In this document: piece after piece, positions 60,559 to 64,000 of the stretch
Position numbering within the stretch: position 1 is the stretch's first letter
Layout of the letters: each line of letters opens with the position of its first letter
Source: CAYHGX01 sp964356355
GTDB taxonomy: Bacteria > Patescibacteriota > Gracilibacteria > UBA1369 > LOWO2-01-FULL-3
Length of the DNA: 64,000 nucleotides
Assembly (NCBI GenBank): GCA_964356355.1
Contig: CAYHGX010000005.1
Location: 1 to 64,000 of the forward strand
Direction: 5' to 3'
The notes under the pieces: model-generated
Seen by the model: the letters and a program-made list of their open reading frames with translations, nothing else
Database searches by the model: none
Told to the model about the DNA's origin: nothing
Translations under genes and position numbers: made by a program

Positions 60559-61836
60559 ATGAAGAAAATAAGTTTATCAGTGTTTGCTATAGCACTTTTC
60601 ATAAATACAGCGTCGATGAGCTTGGCACTAGAGCCTATGGGCGGAAGTTTTAGTGATGTTACCGTTTCTACCTATTATCGCAACTCTATCAACTGGATGG
60701 ATGAAGCTGGCGTGATAAATGGTTATCCTGATGGGACTTTCAAACCAGATCAGTGCGTGAATCGCGTAGAATTTCTAAAAATGATGTTCAAGACCTTTGA
60801 AATAGCAACAAGTGCTTATGATGCAACGCTGTTTTCTGATACTCCTGAGGGACAGTGGTATACCCCATATGTTAAAGCGGCAATAGCGCGTAAGACTATA
60901 AATGGCTATCCTGATGGGACATTTAAACCAGGACAATGTGTAAACCGAGTTGAGGCGATTAAGATGGCAGTTTTGGAGTTCAATATGGGTGAAAATCCCG
61001 GAGCTTGGGGAATGTACACTAATCCATATGACGTTGCACTGGTGAAAGATGCCTGGTGGAAGCCCTATTTTGCAACCGCAATGGGTGCAAATTTTGTAGG
61101 TATAGATCATTTCGTTCAATATGATGCAGATTGGATGAAACTAGGTATTGATAATAACTTTGGAAATCCAACCTATGATTTCGGGCCAGGAGAATCGATG
61201 ACTAGAAAAGAAGTTGCTGAGATGCTTTATAGAATGAAGGCGGCAAATGATAATAATAAAGAATATTATAGTGAAGGGTTTACACCATTGATGTTGAAGG
61301 CAACTTTTGAACCTGACTGCAGCGGACTTGGGGATTCATGGATAAGTAGTGTGTGGAAGGGCAACGATCCTTTGGCGTTTTGTTATAAAACTACATGGGG
61401 AACACCAGAGCTGAAGGATTCCTCTATTAGTCCTGAAGCAAGAATCGGACAAATTTACTACGTTACTTTTTCTAAGGCTGACGGCAATTCTCCTTTGCTA
61501 GGATATTCTACTTTGGATTTTCAAAAACTTGGAGATAGCGATGTCTCTGAAATTGCAAATTGGGATGCTATAGATTTCAGCAAAAGCGAAGCAGAATTGG
61601 CAGAGCTTTTCCCTGAGAATGAAAATCCCGTGGTAGAAAAGATAGTTATCAACGACAAGCAGATACTTAAGGTGAGTACTGATTATATTTCCTCCTTCAC
61701 CCAAGAACATATTCAAACGATTTATTACTTGGCACCGAAGGTTTCAATCAATGGTACAGATTATAATTTGTTTGCCTTGGGAGGGATATCAATCGAAAGT
61801 GATTTGAAGAAAGTGATGGAGTCGATGAGATTTTGA
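60559..61836 (+). CDS. SLH-domain surface protein, 425 aa
   Basis: A signal peptide (KKISLSVFAIALFINTASMS) precedes three SLH domains at residues ~30-225, including two near-identical motifs INGYPDGTFKPDQCVNRVE and INGYPDGTFKPGQCVNRVE. The Cys in these repeats is unusual for SLH. The C-terminal ~190 residues form an unrecognised domain with two Cys near ~255-275. It is probably attached to the wall polymer. TGA stop, followed by a clear terminator. Confidence 0.87.
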   Translation: MKKISLSVFAIALFINTASMSLALEPMGGSFSDVTVSTYYRNSINWMDEAGVINGYPDGTFKPDQCVNRVEFLKMMFKTFEIATSAYDATLFSDTPEGQWYTPYVKAAIARKTINGYPDGTFKPGQCVNRVEAIKMAVLEFNMGENPGAWGMYTNPYDVALVKDAWWKPYFATAMGANFVGIDHFVQYDADWMKLGIDNNFGNPTYDFGPGESMTRKEVAEMLYRMKAANDNNKEYYSEGFTPLMLKATFEPDCSGLGDSWISSVWKGNDPLAFCYKTTWGTPELKDSSISPEARIGQIYYVTFSKADGNSPLLGYSTLDFQKLGDSDVSEIANWDAIDFSKSEAELAELFPENENPVVEKIVINDKQILKVSTDYISSFTQEHIQTIYYLAPKVSINGTDYNLFALGGISIESDLKKVMESMRF

Positions 61837-61875
61837 TCACTCAAAACCTTTGCCTACAAACGCATTTTATATTAC

Positions 61876-61905
61876 AATCCCCTGCGATGTCGGGGGATTT
61901 TTTTT
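61876..61905 (+). terminator. Rho-independent terminator of the SLH gene
   Basis: AATCCCC (61876-61882) pairs with GGGGATT (61893-61899), followed by eight or more T. A palindrome TGCCACGTGGCA follows at once. Confidence 0.85.
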
Positions 61906-61958
61906 GCCACGTGGCAAGAAATCGGTGGACCTCCTATCGGCAGTGCGCTTTGAAAAAT

Positions 61959-62035
61959 GGGCCTGTAGCTCAGCTGGTTAGAGCAGTCGGCTCATAACCG
62001 ATTGGTCCCTGGTTCAAGTCCAGGCAGGCCCACCA
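61959..62035 (+). tRNA. tRNA with anticodon CAT (Ile2 or elongator Met)
   Basis: The cloverleaf is complete with acceptor GGGCCTG/CAGGCCC, anticodon loop CTCATAA, T loop TTCAAGT, discriminator A and encoded CCA (62033-62035). It is not the initiator, since the first acceptor pair is G-C and the GGG/CCC anticodon stem is missing. The CGGCTCATAACCG arm resembles Ile2 tRNAs, in which C34 is changed to lysidine by TilS. Met cannot be excluded. Confidence 0.9.
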
Positions 62036-62048
62036 AGAATTATTATTT

Positions 62049-62459
62049 ATGAGCGAAGTAATCACCATTGAAGTAACTGTGCAGGTGCCGGCGGAAAAGG
62101 CGTGGGATGTTTACACTAAGCCCGAATATGTCGTGCAGTGGAACCATGCCTCAGAAGATTGGCAGTGTCCGAAGGCGGAAAATGATTTGCGTGTGGGAGG
62201 AAAATTCAGTTCAAGAATGGAGGCGAAGGATGGGAGTTTTGGCTTCGACTTTGGGGGAACTTACAGCGAGGTAAGGCTCCATGAATATATTGCATATAGT
62301 ATGGATGATGGGCGGACTGTGGAAATTAGTTTTATTCCAAGTGGTGAGGAAACAAAGGTAGTGGTAGCATTTGACCCAGAAACTGAGAATTCTCTTGAGC
62401 TGCAACGTGGCGGCTGGCAAGCGATTCTGGATAATTTCAAGAAGTGTGCGGAAAAATAG
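62049..62459 (+). CDS. AHSA1/SRPBCC-family protein, 136 aa
   Basis: The START-like fold is visible in the order ITIEVTVQVPAEKAWDVYTK, PEYVVQWN, GGKFSSRMEAKDGS, GTYSEVRLHEYIAYSMDDGR and the C-terminal helix GGWQAILDNFKKC. This family binds hydrophobic ligands; the partner is unknown. It starts 13 nt after the tRNA CCA. Confidence 0.9.
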   Translation: MSEVITIEVTVQVPAEKAWDVYTKPEYVVQWNHASEDWQCPKAENDLRVGGKFSSRMEAKDGSFGFDFGGTYSEVRLHEYIAYSMDDGRTVEISFIPSGEETKVVVAFDPETENSLELQRGGWQAILDNFKKCAEK

Positions 62460-62526
62460 GCACCTTGTATAAAGTAAATTATAGGAGGAGAATAAAAGAT
62501 GATTTATATTTCTTGACCTCATTTTT

Positions 62527-62628
62527 ATGGCTGGATTAGGAGATTTTATTAAGGCAGGTATCGTTTCATGGCTTTTGGGTGGAGGGCTGATTGCGGCGAT
62601 CGTTATCTATTTTCTTTTCTTTAGGTAG
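62527..62628 (+). CDS. Tiny single-pass membrane protein, 33 aa
   Basis: An ATG with the upstream GGAGGAG (62483-62489, rather far) opens 33 codons ending in TAG. The sequence MAGLGDFIKAGIVSWLLGGG continues into one Ile/Phe-rich membrane helix and ends in Arg. Real small membrane proteins look like this, but the ORF is short. Confidence 0.45.
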   Translation: MAGLGDFIKAGIVSWLLGGGLIAAIVIYFLFFR

Positions 62629-62648
62629 AAATTGGATAGAATGAGGGC

Positions 62649-62717
62649 ATGGCTGCAATTCGAAGTACATGTAAGGCGTGCTCCAAGGACTTTTTGATCG
62701 TTGATGAGGAGGTCTAG
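62649..62717 (+). pseudogene. Truncated zinc-ribbon protein fragment, 22 codons
   Basis: The frame MAAIRSTCKACSKDFLIVDE matches the first ~20 residues of a small zinc-ribbon protein common in CPR genomes (CxxC, then F-x-I). It stops after EEV at TAG, before the second Cys pair that would complete the zinc site. The convergent metallopeptidase-like gene ends within it, so the remainder may have been lost. Confidence 0.5.
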
Positions 62718-64000
62718 TTTTTATTCTCACAGACCCGGCCCGGCTTGTTATTTTCTAAATAGGGCAGCCAGTGGGCAAAAATACCGCTTCCGTTGGGGGT
62801 GACTTGGGCGAGAAAATCACTCCATTGCACTCCCTGCTCCTTAAGTATTGATTTGAGCTTTTCTACTTTGTTCCAAGCAACTGCGGTGTAGTCGCCTCTC
62901 TTTTGTCCCTCTTGGAGGTCTACCTCAAACACCTCTTTTAGTTGAGGAAATTTTTCTTTCGGGAGGTGCCAACGCTCAGCGAAATCTTCGATGAATCTTC
63001 CAAGCTTAGAATTCATAAAAATGTCAGTATTGCTTTTTATGCGCCAATTTAGCATTGCGTTGTAGGCCTTGGGATCTGTGAGACGGAGGCTATAAAAGTC
63101 AGAACCAAGTGAGGCAACTAAAATGGTGTAAGGATGGTAGGTGTCAACGGGTTTGGTGCTTGGGAAGGCTACCGTGAGGAGTAGTTCATCACTTCCCTCC
63201 TCATATTGGCTGGGACGGACACCCTCCCACTCTAGCATATTCATGAGGTGTAGAATCTCATGGAAAAGAGTTTGCACCAGCTGATCCTCGGTGTAGGCAG
63301 TAACCACAACTTTATTTGTGTCTGCTGTTCCCCAATAGTTATCTGGTCGGCCGCTGTGTTGGTATTTAAATGTTTTTCCTTTTTGCGCTTTGGCCAATCT
63401 GTTGGCCATCGCCTGTGGGTCTGCTCCAGTGGCCTTAGCTAAACGAGCGAAGGCTTGGGCAAGCACCTGCTGCCGCTCTTGAGTGATCCAGGAAGCTTTT
63501 ATATCATTGGAATATTCAGTGCGTTTTATGTTAAGGGCATCAGTAAATACTTTCACCTCTTCAGCGCTGGGGACATTGGCTTCTATTTGTTGATCAAGTA
63601 CTTCCTGGTGGGCACTGCGATCTTTATAGATCTGCTGATAGGTACGGATTTGCTGCAGATACTCAGAAAGGTTTTTGAGCACTTCCGGATCATCCACGGT
63701 CTCATTATGATGGTTGGCAAAAAAATTGGCGTGAATTTTTGGCGTACCATCTTCACAAACTGCTATGTAATCATCTCTGCCTGAGTAAACAAGAGGAGAA
63801 AGAGCAACATCTGTAATGTTATTAGACTCATCTATTTTGCCGGTGAATAAAATATCGCTAACTATTAACATGGATTTGTCGTGTGAGGGGTCCAAGGTTT
63901 GTGCCTCCTGAATACAGGCTGAATCATCTCCACGTCTAAAACTACTATTACTCGAATCATACCTATCAATCAGAAGCGAAAAGGTACCATCTGGCCGGAT
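62714..64000 (-). CDS. Putative zinc metallopeptidase (continues beyond the window)
   Basis: Residues LFHEILHLMNMLEWEG carry the HExxH zinc motif. A downstream glutamate in QYEEGSDELLL could be the third ligand, but I cannot place it in a named clan. The frame has no stop to the window edge: a TTG at 63895 is the first likely start in view, but 35 further open codons upstream show the gene may begin outside. The rest of the visible ~430 residues is mostly helical, and I see no export signal in this part. Function is unknown. Confidence 0.72.
   Translation of the reverse strand: MRPDGTFSLLIDRYDSSNSSFRRGDDSACIQEAQTLDPSHDKSMLIVSDILFTGKIDESNNITDVALSPLVYSGRDDYIAVCEDGTPKIHANFFANHHNETVDDPEVLKNLSEYLQQIRTYQQIYKDRSAHQEVLDQQIEANVPSAEEVKVFTDALNIKRTEYSNDIKASWITQERQQVLAQAFARLAKATGADPQAMANRLAKAQKGKTFKYQHSGRPDNYWGTADTNKVVVTAYTEDQLVQTLFHEILHLMNMLEWEGVRPSQYEEGSDELLLTVAFPSTKPVDTYHPYTILVASLGSDFYSLRLTDPKAYNAMLNWRIKSNTDIFMNSKLGRFIEDFAERWHLPKEKFPQLKEVFEVDLQEGQKRGDYTAVAWNKVEKLKSILKEQGVQWSDFLAQVTPNGSGIFAHWLPYLENNKPGRVCENKN

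Noticed and set aside
1..64000. Alternative genetic code (UGA as glycine) as in some Gracilibacteria
   Set aside because: Several conserved genes end in TGA at the expected place and no in-frame TGA is needed within the recognised proteins, apart from the frameshifted ArsR.
1..64000. CRISPR array, rRNA or integrase/transposase
   Set aside because: No regularly spaced repeats, no rRNA signature sequence and no recombinase motif were seen on either strand.

Overview
The window looks like part of a Candidate Phyla Radiation (Patescibacteria) genome. The best guess is the Peregrinibacteria/Gracilibacteria side, at moderate confidence. The reasons are a single-membrane style type IV pilus locus with no secretin, many SLH and PKD surface proteins, very tightly packed genes, YtxH and zinc-ribbon small proteins typical of these genomes, and many large proteins of no known family. 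TGA is a normal stop codon (for example at the end of the M23 peptidase and of the last SLH protein), so this is not a lineage that reads UGA as glycine. No rRNA, CRISPR array, transposase or phage gene was seen. Three tRNAs are present: His-GTG, Gln-TTG and one with anticodon CAT.

Layout. 0-4.8 kb: a large multi-segment membrane protein that may begin before the window, then two unknown genes and a terminator. 4.9-6.6 kb: a large imperfect inverted repeat, tRNA-His, a 60-residue protein built of 11-residue repeats, a DUF5670-like membrane peptide, a YtxH protein, a frameshifted ArsR regulator and a cold-shock protein. 6.6-12.8 kb: typA, rpmA, an M23 murein hydrolase, nth and unknowns. 13.2-22.7 kb: a one-strand type IV pilus operon (pilB, pilC, minor prepilins including a pilin-propeller fusion, a PilM-PilN fusion, a PilO-like protein, two near-duplicate major pilins). 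22.8-25.5 kb: an ABC-F protein, a membrane-tethered CysE-like acetyltransferase and a coiled-coil protein.

25.5-38.0 kb is the most unusual region. One likely transcript encodes two proteins each made of three VirB2/TrbC-like two-helix modules, a 1678-residue protein with one such module fused to about eleven PKD-like domains, a second PKD protein, three small membrane proteins, and an SLH-anchored beta-helix protein. No VirB4, VirB6 or VirD4 ATPase/channel gene accompanies them. It is my main candidate for an undescribed envelope system.

38.1-41.2 kb: secE-nusG-(surface protein)-rplK-rplA, with a probable L1-binding mRNA operator just before rplA. 41.2-45.3 kb: tmk, dut, a YqhQ-like protein, an orphan histidine-kinase-like ATPase and an HNH endonuclease. 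45.6-49.3 kb: folD-purF-purD. 49.3-57.1 kb: unknown helical and membrane proteins, a TyrA-PheA fusion lacking chorismate mutase, a YtxH protein, an SLH protein and maf. 57.2-60.5 kb: rpsT and a YqeG-like HAD phosphatase followed by a two-gene duplication in which the second phosphatase copy has decayed beside a 22-bp inverted repeat. 60.5-64 kb: an SLH protein, tRNA-CAT, an AHSA1-like protein, small fragments, and a zinc-metallopeptidase-like gene cut by the window edge.

The genes combine core information processing (typA, rpmA, rpsT, rplK, rplA, secE, nusG, nth), nucleotide metabolism (tmk, dut, folD, purF, purD, maf) and a large investment in the cell surface.
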